Assembly: GCA_910589415.1 (NCBI GenBank)
Contig: OU342630.1
Location: forward strand, 83,200,186-83,264,185
Direction: 5' to 3'
DNA length: 64,000 nucleotides
Origin: Malachius bipustulatus
Lineage: Eukaryota > Arthropoda > Insecta > Coleoptera > Melyridae
Shown in pieces: positions 33,630-44,415 of this stretch. Each line of letters starts with the position of its first letter. Position 1 is the first letter of the stretch. Under the pieces are notes generated by a model. That model ran no database searches. It was not told the origin of the DNA and saw nothing but the letters and a program-made list of their open reading frames with translations. The translations under genes were made by a program, and so were the position numbers.

Positions 33630-33831
33630 GCCAGGACATACCTATCATGCACGCTTCCGATGTGACTATACGATCATACAGTCGGAATTTCCTGCTCCGA
33701 TCACGCAGTCTATTCGTTTTCCAGCTGCGGGACCTGTGTCACTTGGTATTTTTCTTTTGCATTTAGATGAGTTTGTGCGGTGTTATTGTTGTTTTTTTTT
33801 ACTAAAATTTAAAAAAAATGTCAGCTTAAAA

Positions 33832-34190
33832 ACAGGAGGAGCTTATTGAAGAAGGCAGAAAATATCTAGTAGGTACTGTATGACCAGACCAAACAGCACC
33901 AAAACTCCGATTACAAATCGGAAACAGTTGAGTAACGTTCCAGATGAAGAAAACGATGATGATGTACCTGAAACCGGTCATGAATTACAACAGCATGCCT
34001 CACAAGGGCAGAACTCCATCCAGAAAACACAGCAATGCTGATGAACCTGAGGAAACCATAAAACCCTCACCATTACCACTGGCCACAACTCTAACCAATC
34101 GAGTTTCTCCTGAAAAGAGGCATTCGTCTTCAGGACATAAATGGAAGCTCCTAAATACTAAAGTGAAATCTCAATAGTCTGCATAATCCC
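33832..34190 (+). pseudogene. MADF-like DNA-binding protein relic of the Harbinger element
   Basis: Starting at about 33835 the plus strand reads EELIEEGRKY, then (after a frame change) VLYDQTKQHQNSDYKSETVE. The latter resembles the Y-D-x-T...N-x-D/Y-K part of a MADF (myb/SANT-like) domain. It is followed by an acidic DEENDDDVPETGHELQQHAS stretch and a low-complexity tail. MADF proteins accompany the transposase in PIF/Harbinger transposons and help bind the ends. Stops at 33887, 33932 and beyond show it is dead. A glutamine/serine-rich stretch around 34360-34556 may be its decayed 3' part. Confidence 0.55.
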
Positions 34191-34739
34191 AGCTCATGCC
34201 ATACATTTTGTCTGAGAAATTGCACGGACTCGCATCTTTTAAATTTCTCGATCAAGTTTGTCTACATCCTGCCAAAGGGATGATTTTCAATCTAACTAGT
34301 GCAAGAGAACGAATTGCAGCAGCTTCGTGTTAATAGCCAAGCGACCAAATAAAGAACTACCATGGCCCATATGTATCCATCAACATCATCAGCCCAAACG
34401 TCCTCTGCCTTAATGCCTATGTACATCATACCATCAGAAGAAGATGAACCTTATGCAGATGTATATGGAACACATTTCTCAAATCATGTTGCATCAACAA
34501 CAAAAGCGTCCACCATCACAGAAGAAGACGCCGTCCTTTCATTTTTTAATTTGTAATGAGGTTCTCTGCTTGAAATACATAATTGCTTCAAACTTCCATG
34601 GCAAGAAATACATCGTTACATTTTTTTTCTTTTCCTTTTTTTTCCTTTTTTTATTAGTGTACCTCCACCTCTATTAATGAAATTCTTTTAATTTCATGAT
34701 ATCGACATTCTAAAATAATGATTTAAATTTTGTCTCGTT

Positions 34740-34930
34740 GTCTCGTCGTCATCGTCGTCCAACAGATGATATCAGATGTGGAATGCTTTCCTTTTGCAGA
34801 TATTCGTTTCCAAGCAGGCACGTACCCATAATCTGCGTTTTTTTTTGGTCGCCAATAAGCTCAGCTCTCCGATTTCTTCATCTTCTTCTTCTAAACAAAG
34901 TGCCACCATGGCCAAATCGCATTTGCTAAA
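34740..34930 (-). pseudogene. Harbinger transposase N-terminus
   Basis: On the minus strand 34930 to 34760 reads FSKCDLAMVALCLEEEDEEI, then GELSLLATKKKRRLWVRACL. This is the acidic start followed by the KKRRRxWVRPWL motif typical of the first 50 residues of PIF/Harbinger nucleases. An ATG-led start near the FSKCD block is plausible. The DDE nuclease domain is absent because the interior of the element is deleted. It converges on the MADF-like relic of the same element. Confidence 0.7.
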
Positions 34931-35139
34931 ATGTTTGAACATTTTGCGTACAGCTTCCGCGATATTGTTGGAATCAAGACTGGCGAGAATGGCGGTCTAT
35001 CGAGCCGGAAATCCGAAAGGAGTCGGAAGCGTGTATGACATGTGTACTCACTCCTTGGGTGTCTTGTTTTTACAGTCTTATAAATAGAACTTATGGAGTA
35101 CTTTCAATTTTCGTTGAAAAAGTTTTATAAAGTCATCTG

Positions 35140-35310
35140 ACTTTTACAGGTGTCCTTTCAAAGTTTGAAAAAAAAGTTTTTGTAGCACCATTTCAGGCCG
35201 CAGTTTTTAATTAGTTAGGTATAGAAGAGACTAAAATTTTTGTGGGAGTATAAGATGTTGTATTTGAGAAAAATCGGTCAAATGGTATTTTTTTACCCCT
35301 AATATACATA
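35140..35310 (+). repeat. dispersed repeat family, partial copy
   Basis: It shares ordered blocks with 1350-1980 and 6440-6770: TTTACAGGTGTCCTTTCAAA, GTTTTTGTAGCACCATTTCA, GGCCGCAGTTTTTAATTAG, CTAAAATTTTTGTGGGAGT and TGTATTTGAGAAAAATCGGT. Only the 5' half of the family is present. It lies about 80 bp right of the Harbinger element. Confidence 0.65.
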
Positions 35311-36599
35311 TATGTATTAATGCGCAAGAAGGCTTTTATGTTTTCTCGTAGATTAATTATTTAATTTTCCATTTATCTAGTTTGCACTAGAAAAAAATAT
35401 ACAAGTATCCAATTAAAAAGAAGACATAAATATAAATCTGCGAAGATGCCTTTTAATAATAACTGTGACTCTCTAGTAATTGGTGTCTCCTCTAAATCGC
35501 AGATAATTTTCCATTAAAACTGCTGATAGATGAAAACAAGCAAATAAACGAAACAATTAGCACAAGTCTGCGAGAACTAACTACGTTCAGGTCACTAACC
35601 AAACGTGAACAGTCATTTCAATCATTTTTTGTGACTCGAAGACAATCAAAGTTAATGCTCATACTTGGTTAGTGTCTTAATTACAGTTACTTAATAGGTG
35701 TTCATTTATTTGCAGTTTATTTGCCTGATGTTACTCTCTTAAGCAGGCATACGTGATTTGTGGATTTTATTTCCAGAGATATACATATTAAGTTAATCAT
35801 TGCCGCGGCAGCATATTGTTTATCATGGACTATAAAAATAATCTATTCCTCTTTGTTAAAAAAGTCATTTCGAATTGAGATTATCGTTCTGGATAAATAT
35901 TAACGTATAGTTGTGACAGATCAAAAATTGACAAATATAATATGAGTAGAGAGACAAAAATGGATTTTTGTGTTGTTTTTTAAACTAATTTCAAAAACTA
36001 ATGAAGATATAGAAAAATTTCGGACAACACTTGCCTTTTTTGGAATTTCATCCAATTAGTATCTCGCGACTTCTAATTTTACTCTTCATTTTTTCCACGT
36101 TTCCAAAAAGTTGTAGCCTATTTGCGGAATATTTTTCCCATACGCCCAATCGTACGATTCTTCTTATATAGTATCTCATTACTTATTTTGTCTGTCCTTG
36201 TTAAATTTAGATTCATCGCGAGTGGGTCATTGTGACACCTCCACTGCGACCAAAAGTCTATTGCGGCTCACATCTAGTCGTGCTACATTAACACTATCAG
36301 GTCAGCCTCTTTGAGTAAGCTGGCCATCTTGACTGTTGGTAATGTATCCACATCCTTTAGTGTGAAAAAGTTACTCCTGAAAGTTTGTAACCTGTCCCGC
36401 TTCTTGCCAAAGCGAGACTTCTTGCTTTTGATTCTCCCCGTAGGTTGTGTTATGATGTTTCCTCATCCTCCAAGCGGGGGAATTCAGCGGTAATCGTTAA
36501 ACCCATCATGTGCAGGTGATGATTATTGGTAACCGGTGATCCTGTTAAGCTTCAATAGTTCTTTGGTCTTTTTTTCGAAGTGCCATGTATAAACGCCTT
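35311..36599. other. no gene seen
   Basis: AT-rich up to about 36180 with no recognised content. 36180-36600 may include the decayed C-terminal end of the LINE that follows, but no zinc knuckle is readable. Confidence 0.4.
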
Positions 36600-37720
36600 C
36601 GAATGGTTTAATCTTTTAATCTTGATAAGTTACCGGTGCTGGAGGACTTCTCTCTCAGCCCAGTTATGTATTGTTGTTTTGGTTGATATTCCAAATGCTG
36701 GTTCTGGTCCGACAAATTCGGATGCGGCACCTTTCCTGGCCAGAAAGTCGGCGAGTTCGTTCTCTGAATATCGAGCATGGTCGCAATCCAGATCAAAGTT
36801 ACTTCCTTGCTCCTTGCTAAGCCATTCAGAGTTAATTGACAGTTCCAGAACTTGGACTTGCAGTGGTTGGAGCTAAGGGCTTGTAGAGGCGCTTGTCTGT
36901 CTGAAAATATCTTTATTGAGCTGCGTTAAGAGTGCATCTTTTCCTGTATCTGCGAACAGAGTTCTGTGGTATAGATTTCGGCCATGAAAGTTGTTGCGTG
37001 AGGACCCAGGCTCGAGAGGGCGTCTTCGAGCCAGCGCTACACATCCCAGCTTCAGTTCACGTGGAAATCTTAGATGCATCGTCGAACCATATGGTATCTG
37101 CTGTTAGGAGTTCATTTCTGTTGTATTCCCACACGTCTCTTCCCCGGAGAAGGACCTTATGATCAGAGCATGATGGTCTTAGGCATTATGTCCGAGGGCA
37201 TACCCAGTAGACTATGACTTTCTATGTCATCAAGTAACCTGGTTCGCTCCAAGTTATATGCATTTGACAAACTTCTCATTTTTAACATTGTATATGTAGT
37301 CCATCTGGCCTCTCTCTCCAAATAAATGAAGAGATGGTGAGTCCAGTAGGATTTCCATAGCCGCCGACGGTGTGGTGTTAATAGCATCACTGACCGTCAG
37401 ACAAGCTTGTCTCTATTGACTAGAGAGCTTTGCTTTAGCCACTACCCGCTGGCATCTTGACCACCAAGCGGTAGTGCCATACGCAATCATAGGTCTGATA
37501 ACCGTTACGTCAAGCCAGTATATTTGTTCGGGTCCAATTCCCAATGTTTTGCCACTGATCGTTTTACACGTCCACATAAGGAGAGTTTGGCTCTGTATAT
37601 ATAACTTTTTCCAGATGGGAGTTCCAAGTAAGCTTTCTATTTCTAGTAAGCTTCCTCGGCGAATGGAATGGTTTCGCCGAGAATAGTTTGGGGCCTTAAA
37701 CCGTCAGACCTTCTCTTTCT
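36600..37720 (-). pseudogene. LINE RT thumb and RNase H, decayed
   Basis: On the minus strand a thumb block resembling SLHLFIEREARWTTYTMLKM is readable near 37265-37340. It is preceded by a KLSL-x-x-LDPNKYTGLTV-like block (37480-37600) and by a ELPSGKSYIYRAKLSLCG stretch. Then RNase H follows: IWFDDASK-like (37080-37100, catalytic D), SDKRLYKPLAPT-like for the second block, a TLIWIATM-like stretch replacing WxPGH near 36780, and FVGPEPAFGI in broken frame near 36700. Stops and frame changes are frequent. It is the same general class as the LINE at 27321-29388 but a clearly different and older family. Boundaries are approximate. Confidence 0.75.
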
Positions 37721-38028
37721 GGAAAGTGATGCTATCGCAGTTTGGCGATAGTTGAGTCAACATTTCTGTTGTTTCTCTTAAGCTTTAGTGAACAGTGTTC
37801 GTGATAACGCTGAGAGGATCGCGTTCTGGATCTGCTCGGCCGCGACTTCAATTTCATCACGATTTTGGGTTGTGCTGTGTCCTTGTTACTGTTCTTATCA
37901 ATTCTTCCGCCCAATTCTGTTTTGTTAGCTTAAACTTCTTTTTCTTTTCAATTTTCTGCAAAAATATCCTACGACATGAACATAAACTTGGACATGAACA
38001 GAAACTTAGGATTGGGAAAGTGATTATA

Positions 38029-38148
38029 ATGACAAGAGAAAATTTTCGGTTCATATTCTCGGGGATAATTTTTCTGTTGATTCAGCTTCATATTTCAAAT
38101 TCACTGACAAATGTTATTCATGGAGAATGTCCATCGAATTCTCCTTGA
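38029..38148 (+). other. 39-codon frame with signal-peptide-like start
   Basis: The frame MTRENFRFIFSGIIFLLIQL continues to a stop at 38146-38148. It looks like a signal peptide or membrane anchor (basic N-end, about 15 hydrophobic residues). It lies 1.5 kb upstream of the METTL9 exon on the same strand, and METTL9 proteins carry an N-terminal hydrophobic segment. A first exon ending in this frame is therefore conceivable, but no good splice donor is obvious. This is a weak call. Confidence 0.2.
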
Positions 38149-38907
38149 TTCTCATAATTTGATGTCGACCGCTTAAAAAAAAGGATAACGCACGTATTCA
38201 CAAAAAGTAAAACTTTTCAGTGTAATTATGTAGGGGACATAAAGCTCTCTCTGATAATTCCCAATTGTTAATATATCTAAGGTCACAAGCGGCGAGTCAT
38301 TGTCGTAAATAAATTAAATCCTCTCCGAAAGTAATATGAACGGAATTCGAACAAGGTAAATGTAACCAGGTGTGAGCGGACCGGAGTGCTATTCGTTCTC
38401 TAATTAGCAAAGTAAGTCTCGAAGAGCTCTTGAACAGGATATGCATGTTAAAGCGTTAAATTAATCACACTGCTTGTTGTGCCGTGTGCTTATTACAACT
38501 GCAGTCTTATTCCTCGATTTGGAAGCAATTTTCTCCACGATGACATTCATCACACTAAATTTTTGCATACAATGTGGCTTTATGGCTAATGGGTATGGGC
38601 TATGGGTGAGCATACTGGTAATAAATTTTTACTGAATAAATCAATCCTCTTTAGCACTGAAAAATAATTTCCTCTGCCTGGGCCTTAAAATGTCATAAAT
38701 TTGTTCTGACAGATGTGAAGAAAGTGTGGAGTATTTGGAAGATCTGATTGGTAAGAAGTGGAGATGAACAACAATGTACCATGCACTGGAATCTCTTATA
38801 CCTTATTAATAGCAACTTAGTGCAACTTACCTGATTGTTTTGTAGAATCAGACGCAGAAATGTGTTAAAGAAAATATACAGGGTGTTTCTTGATACCAGG
38901 TAAATAA
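38149..38907. other. no gene seen
   Basis: AT-rich with no supported gene. An ACAGGGTGTTTC word near the right edge (38878-38889) is the kind of sequence that ends several foldback elements here. Confidence 0.4.
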
Positions 38908-39440
38908 GCAACCGCTTCGTTACCGATCTGCAGGGTGTTGAAATTAAAAAAAAAAATTTCTTTATAGTTAATTATATAGTTTATTGGACATACCAAATTG
39001 TTGTGAGAATATACAGGGAGATATTTTTTCAGCGGTCATGCCCCATTTTCTACCCCTGAAAATTTTTGCGGTGCGCCCCTGGAGGATTGTAATATACTTA
39101 CGAAGTGTGTTATCTGTTTTGTTTAGAATCTTTTGGTTCTTTTATTTGTATCAGTGACTTTTATCGAGAAAAAATTGATTTTCTGTCATTGGTTAGACGA
39201 AATTTAAAAATTTTTAATGGTAAAGCAGGCTGCGGTTTTATTTTGATTATCTCTCGTTTCCATTAATTTTGACAGTTTGGTTTGCATTACCTGTTAAAAA
39301 TTAAAGCTGAGATTACCCTATTTGACCAACTATTACAGAAGTCTGACGACAACTGTAGGAACTATAATACAATAAAAAACAAAAAATAAAAACAAGTCTT
39401 GAAATTTCAACATCCTGTAGATCGGTAACGAAGCGGTTGC
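38908..39440. mobile_element. 533-bp TIR element
   Basis: GCAACCGCTTCGTTACCGAT at the left continues through CTGCAGGGTGTTGAAATT. The right end reads the complement, GAAATTTCAACATCCTGTAG then ATCGGTAACGAAGCGGTTGC. The TIRs are about 38 bp with a few mismatches. The interior is AT-rich and non-coding. It lies 188 bp upstream of the METTL9 exon, so it would be intronic. Confidence 0.75.
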
Positions 39441-39628
39441 GGACCTATATGTTTATATGAGCTCTTAGGCTTAAAATAAGCAAACGAATTACCTCCTTTC
39501 GTATTTAGGAACACATTGTATAAAACAAAACTGTAACATGATTATTATGTTTTTTAATGTCAAAAAATAATTACAATTTCATTTATTGTTCGTTTGATTA
39601 TAATACTTACTTAGTATTTTTTTTTCAG

Positions 39629-39819
39629 TGGTACGAATGCGATTTAGAAAAATTAGATCCTCTAATAAGAGATGCATTCATAAAACTAGAACCTGACTCT
39701 GAAACCGCAAAGTTCCTAGAACGATCCGAGCAGAAATCTGACTGGATTTTCACGCAGATATGGCACTCGGTAGTGAAAGCTTTCCTCGGCTGGTTCATGA
39801 CTCAAACTTCTATTAACGG
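39629..39819 (+). CDS. METTL9: METTL9 internal exon (protein-histidine N-methyltransferase)
   Basis: A 191-bp exon preceded by a T-rich tract and AG (39627-39628) and followed by GTAAGT (39820-39825). It is read in frame from TGG: WYECDLEKLDPLIRDAFIKL and onward through an acidic middle to SDWIFTQIWHSVVKAFLGWF and MTQTSING. This matches, in order, the conserved segment of animal METTL9 (DREV) before its SAM-binding domain: a QWY-x-C-x-x-EKL start, a central S-x-W-x-F-x-Q-x-x-HS block and the M-x-x-TSING end, where the next exon normally continues with a GRGSMFVFS-type sequence. METTL9 methylates histidine at the N-pros position in HxH motifs. The catalytic domain is encoded by later exons not found in this window. 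The exon ends in phase 2 (GG of a glycine codon). Neighbouring sequence is transposon-rich intron. Confidence 0.87.
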
Positions 39820-40283
39820 GTAAGTTGATAAATAAAATTGATCAGATGTGAATTACCATTCTGTATTTAATGGCATCAAAATGTTTCCGCAAGTATAAAT
39901 AGAATTCTTCGAAATTTATTTTTACAATAATGGTGCTAGCCGGACCGGGAATTGTGCCCGGATATCCTAACTTGCAATTTCACTATGAAGTAAGAAGATG
40001 ATTTTTCCAGTCTAAAGCCTTGTTCAAGTTAAAACAACCTTGAGACGAGATTAACGTACATATTTGGTGCTTGCAAATATTTTTACAGATATTGTTACAC
40101 ATTTAACAGACATGAGATGTTCCTTTGAAAATCGCCGAAACTATACCTAGTACCAAAACAAATCATCACGGAGATCTATATCCTAATGACGTTCATATTA
40201 TGCTTAGGATTTATACTTTTAGGAAAGTCAGTGACTGTGACTGTTTTAAATTATTTGCATGGTTTATTTAAAAATTAAAATGC
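39820..40283 (+). other. start of METTL9 downstream intron
   Basis: The sequence after the splice donor is AT-rich with no further coding match. No exon with a GRGSMFVFS-like start or a DLGAGDG-like SAM-binding motif was found to the right on the plus strand within the window. Confidence 0.5.
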
Positions 40284-41827
40284 TTGCAATTGAAGCGGTT
40301 ATTGTTCCGAGACCGGCGTAGCCGATGTTCGAGGAACTATACGCGCCCTGTGCGAATGAAAATGGTGTCGCTTAGTCTGTCACAAAATCCTAGGAAACAC
40401 TCTAGAGGCGCCATTTTTCGTCGTAGAGACTTGAAATTTGGCTCGATTGAAGAGGCGCACGGTCCCACGAAGCCTATTGAAAATGAGCGGGATCCGTTAC
40501 CGGAAAGTGTCTTTTTTTCGGGAATTTCGGGTTTTTTCGGGAACGACCTAGGAAACACTCTAAGTGTCCGAAAGTTGCACCGATCGGGATGAAACTTGGT
40601 AGGGACGAAGCTCGGGACCCCCAAATACGACCTATTGAAAATGGGCCGGATCCGAGAATTTTAAGGCCCTTTTTCAGGGCCGTACTTTTTTTTTGCAACG
40701 TCCCACATATAGGACTTTTTCTCGGTAACGGTACATCGCGGAGAGATTCTGCTAGTACAGTTACTTAGGGAAAGAATGGAGGTACAAACTTTGTAGAGAT
40801 CGTTTTTCGAAAAAATAATTAGGTGAGCGGTAATCGGCCCTCAAAAAATGGAACATACTGTTTTCGCATGATTTTTCGATTTTTTCGATTTTTTTTCAAA
40901 ATTTATTCTACCAATCACAAAAACAACAAAACAGTGAGATAGAATCGTTCGTTGTCTACAAAAAAGATAATCATGATTTTTACGTGAAATGTCGCCAAAA
41001 CCGACTTATTAAAAAAAACACAAAAGTCTGTCATTTTTTCAAAAAATCACAAAAAAAATTTTTATTCGAAAACGGTGCATCCTAGAGAAAAATCGAATCA
41101 TACCTTTTTTGAATAGTTCTTTAAATGCTATTTTATTATACGAAACATTTTCCGGAAAAATTCCCGGTTTTTGAGCGGGAATCGTTTTTTTAAAACAACA
41201 ATTGATCAAATGCTACTCTTTAACGCATGCTTTCGAATTTTTTTCGAAATATTGTCGACCGATCGAAAAAATAACAAAGCTCTATGATAGAGACGTTCTT
41301 TACCTACAAAAAAGATATATATAGTTTTTTTCCTAACCGTTGTAAAAACTGTCAAAATCAGGAAAAACTTCGGTGGGTCATTTCGACTATTTACCGCCCG
41401 GTCATTTGTATCTCCCTGTATTTTCTTAATCGTGAATTATTTTTTCATTTTTTTTTCTTCAACACATAATTTGAAGTTTTGGCTTCATTTGATCTCGATT
41501 ATGTTGGTACTTTAAACGAAAAATAAAAATTTTCCTCGCTGCTCGAAAATTAGCTTACACTTTTATTTTCATTAAAAAATCGAAAAATTAATTCTTTGTT
41601 ATTTTTTTTGTCTTCTTCTTTATGCACGATTGGAAAAATTAAAAAGACAGTCGCAACGACAATTAATTAACGTAAATGATTGTGAAAAAATTATTCACAT
41701 TGGTCTTTTAATAACCAAGATATGACATTTTTTAGAAATTTTCAATAATGAGTTTCTCGCTATTCACCGGCCGCGGCTCGAGTCTTGACCTGCCGGACGC
41801 AGCTCGGTCGCTTCGTTCGCCCGCTAG
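40284..41827. repeat. repeat block with GC-rich ends, possible Helitron-like
   Basis: The left edge has GAGACCGGCGTAGCCGATGT and CGAGGAAC words, and the right edge a GC-rich run (ACCGGCCGCGGCTCG, then GGTCGCTTCGTTCGCCCG) ending in CTAG before T. Helitrons end in CTRR, often CTAG, with a GC-rich hairpin just before and a T after. No Rep/helicase frame is inside. Both the identity and the left boundary are uncertain. Two similar blocks with reflowed FGNDL-type frames at 40284-40698 are probably not coding. Confidence 0.35.
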
Positions 41828-42059
41828 TATTATTATAATGGTCAGGTAGGTATATAGCTAACCATAATTAATAAATGCGCGGTTCCTGTTCGGGAAATGC
41901 CTTAATTTCTGTTTTTTCTTATGCATTTTGTAAATAATTGTTTTTACAATTAATTACAATGTACAATTAGTCTTTCACTAATAATTTGGACTGATAATTA
42001 TTTTCAAAATTTGAAAAATTCACCGTGAAAAATAGAGTAAAGAACGTAATGTCATATTA

Positions 42060-42830
42060 CCTATGCGGAAATTCCGTAAACGCCACCGAAGAAAATAATT
42101 TTTTCCGATTCGAAGAATCCAGATGGCGGCCATTTTGTATTTTTAACGTAACGAAAAGACTCCCGGCCACTACAATCCGGTGAAATATTTTCGAAAAACC
42201 AAATCGAACTGTCACGCTTGAAACGTCAAAATCGAAAAGTTGAAAAACCGCGAGTTTTTGCACACGAAAAAACTTAATTAAAATCGAAGGATCAAGATGG
42301 CGGCCAGATTTTGGTATCGTCGTAAAGGTGAAATGTGCAGCAGTAACATATTGGTGCAAGAGCTATCCCGGATAACTGCAACTGTCATTTTTTTAAACGT
42401 CAAATTCATGAATATTGAGAAAAAAAGATTTTCTTTTTACCAAATGTCATTATAGTGACGGTATAAATCGTGATTGAACTATTTTTGGCGGTGTCAAAAT
42501 AAAGACATTACATGCGATTCTCTTCTGGCTATGGTGAAAAAATAACAGCGAATGCGAAAATGTCACTTAAAAAATGTCAAACTTGAAAACTCCGAATAAG
42601 AGAAATTTTTTCCAACAACAAAAATCGTAGTGACGTTAAAAGTCTCGATCTAATTTTTTTTTGAAGTGTCAGAATAAAGGCATTACCATTATTTAGTACG
42701 TGGTTTTGAAAAAAACTGGAAAAAAAATCTAAACTGGGACTTTTTAAACGCCAAAGTTGAGAAATCGCCAGTAAAAATCGGCCATTTTCTAAAAACCACA
42801 GCGCCGCCATTTCGAAAATTTAAGCGACGA
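42060..42830. repeat. degenerate tandem repeat, about 180-bp period
   Basis: The words GATGGCGGCCATTTT (42122) and GATGGCGGCCAGATTTTGG (42297) lie about 177 bp apart. Two later units share GGTGTCAAAATAAAGACATT (42489) and AGTGTCAGAATAAAGGCATT (42668), again about 180 bp apart. Each unit carries an ACTGTCA...AACGTCAAA-type block. A related stretch recurs at 43560-43690 (AAAATGGCGGCC). Decay is heavy, so unit borders cannot be drawn exactly. Confidence 0.5.
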
Positions 42831-43829
42831 AAATTGAAAATTCCGACAGAACAGCTCTTTCGCTATCCCGCAGAAACAATCCCCGAGTCCCTGAGTGCAA
42901 AAATGGCCGAGAAATTTTTTTTCGAAATATGGCTGATTTTCAGTGATTTTAAAGTGATTCAGCTCGTAAATCGTGAAAATTTTGAACGGGTTTTTGTTTC
43001 GCTCGCACATTTTTTATCGTAACTTTGGTTTCTTAGATAGGGGGAACATCGCAATGGTATCGGCGTACAGCCAAGAAATTGCTCTTCGAAAAATGGAAAA
43101 TTTTGTCTCAATCGCGGCAACCGTCTGCCAGCTGTAGGCCGTCAAAGTCGATTTTCAAAATTTTTTTTTTCAAATTTTCAAAAGCGTCTGTAGCGGCCAT
43201 TTTGAAAAAGTTCGCGAACGCAATTTGACGTTACGCTTCTTATCGACGATGTCTGTCGACCTAAAAAAAACGTCCGTCTAAAATTTGCACCGTTTCGGAG
43301 AAAACGACGAAACAATCTGCGATCAAGCAAATCGATAGGCCTACACCCATCGATTTCTTAAAAACTTAAAAAAAATAAAAACGACTGAAATTCACAAAAA
43401 AGCATCATGAAGTGATTGCAAATCTAGAACCGAAGAGCCTTTTTCGTTTTCTTGCATAGTTTCGGAGAAAATGGCGTTCAAATATCAAATTATATAGTAA
43501 TATAGGGGAAAATGGGTGTTTCGAATACACGAAATATTTTTTTTTGAATTTCGAGAAACAAAATGGCGGCCTTTTTTAATTTTGACGTAAAGAAGAGACT
43601 TCAGGTTACGACTCTCATTTGAGAAAATTGCGAAATTAAAATTAAAACTGTCATTTTTTAAATGTCAAAATCAAGAGCATTTAAAAAAATTGTTTCTCAT
43701 TTCAACAAAACTCATTTCGGCATTTTGTTGATTCCACAGACCGCATCGACATATTTGACAGCTGTCAAAAAAAATTCCGTGCTTCTCGCGACCTGTTCTC
43801 TCTTTCACGACCAACTTGAACTGTCAAAC
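42831..43829. repeat. diverged continuation of the ATGGCGGCC repeat block
   Basis: The stretch keeps the same word usage (CGAAAATTT, TTTCGGAGAAAA, AAAATGGCGG) as 42060-42830 but without a clear period. TTTCGGAGAAAACGACG (43302) and TTTCGGAGAAAATGGCG (43460) are a visible internal repeat. No gene was recognised. Confidence 0.4.
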
Positions 43830-44060
43830 TAACGCGTGACTAACTTTGACGCGAATCTAACTTCTACGCGCGGGCTCGGAACTTCCCATATTGGTCCTTC
43901 AGGAGCGATATAGAAAAAAATAACACAAAAAGAGATGAATGGCAGATTTTAACTACGACGCGGAATCTACTGATCACAGTGCCGTGTAGCGACATAGAAA
44001 AAAAGGTAACACGAAAAAAACATGAAAAATTCTAACTTTGACGGGGATCTACTGACAAAC
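43830..44060. repeat. short tandem repeat, about 75-bp period
   Basis: GCGATATAGAAAAAAATAAC (43914) and GCGACATAGAAAAAAAGGTA (43989), each followed by CACAAAAAGA/CACGAAAAAAA and later TAACTACGACGCGGAATCTA versus TAACTTTGACGGGGATCTAC, give two clear units 75 bp apart. A shorter CTTTGACGCGAATCTAAC at 43844-43861 may be the end of a third. Confidence 0.65.
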
Positions 44061-44130
44061 CGGGCCGAAGGCCCGTCATGGAGGGCCGAAGGCCCGACGC
44101 CGCCGGCAGGCCAAGGTCGAGGAACGAGAC
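44056..44130. repeat. GC-rich palindromes (GGGCCGAAGGCCCG)
   Basis: Two copies of the palindrome CGGGCCGAAGGCCCG-type sequence at 44060-44075 and 44084-44097 are followed by GCCGCCGGCAGGCC and by a hairpin AAGGTCGAGGAACGAGACCTT (44112-44132). The GC content is far above that of the neighbourhood. Such hairpins often mark the ends of Helitron-like or satellite-type repeats, but no CTRR end was identified here. Confidence 0.5.
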
Positions 44131-44287
44131 CTTGTTTCTACCTGACCCGCTTATTCAACCATCACGATGTTCACTGTATGTACGCATCATTGGCGGTAGT
44201 TTTCCGATCATTTTCTTTTTTTTTTGGATTAAGAAATTTCCTAAAATGTTTGATAATTTCACTTTATTCCTATAATGTTATGAAACA

Positions 44288-44415
44288 CTACAGGGTGTTC
44301 AAAACATGTGTCGGAAAATAAAAGGTGTGATTCCTTGGCTGATTTGAAGAATAACGCTCCTATTAAGATAAGCTCGCAAACCTACCATTTTCGAGATACA
44401 CGGTGTTTTCAGTTT
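44288..44415. repeat. CAGGGTGTT-type terminal fragment
   Basis: ACAGGGTGTTCAAAACATGT at 44290 and CGAGATACACGGTGTTTTCA at 44392 are motifs that end or border several foldback elements here (53247, 54920, 38880, 38931). This is probably a solo end or a decayed element. Confidence 0.4.

Larger units (their letters stand above)
33630..35057. mobile_element. PIF/Harbinger deletion derivative
   Basis: CATGCACGCTTCCGA at 33646-33660 is matched in inverse orientation by TCGGAAGCGTGTATGACATG at 35021-35040, with looser complementarity outward. Between these ends lie a plus-strand MADF-like relic and a minus-strand transposase N-terminus pointing toward each other. That is the usual two-gene layout of PIF/Harbinger elements. 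The catalytic part of the transposase is missing, so the copy depended on others for movement. Target duplications (normally TWA) were not identified with confidence. Confidence 0.65.

Noticed and set aside
40284..40698. Overlapping frames on both strands of 75-102 codons
   Set aside because: They lie in a repeat block, their translations resemble each other across strands in low-complexity fashion, and no domain is seen.
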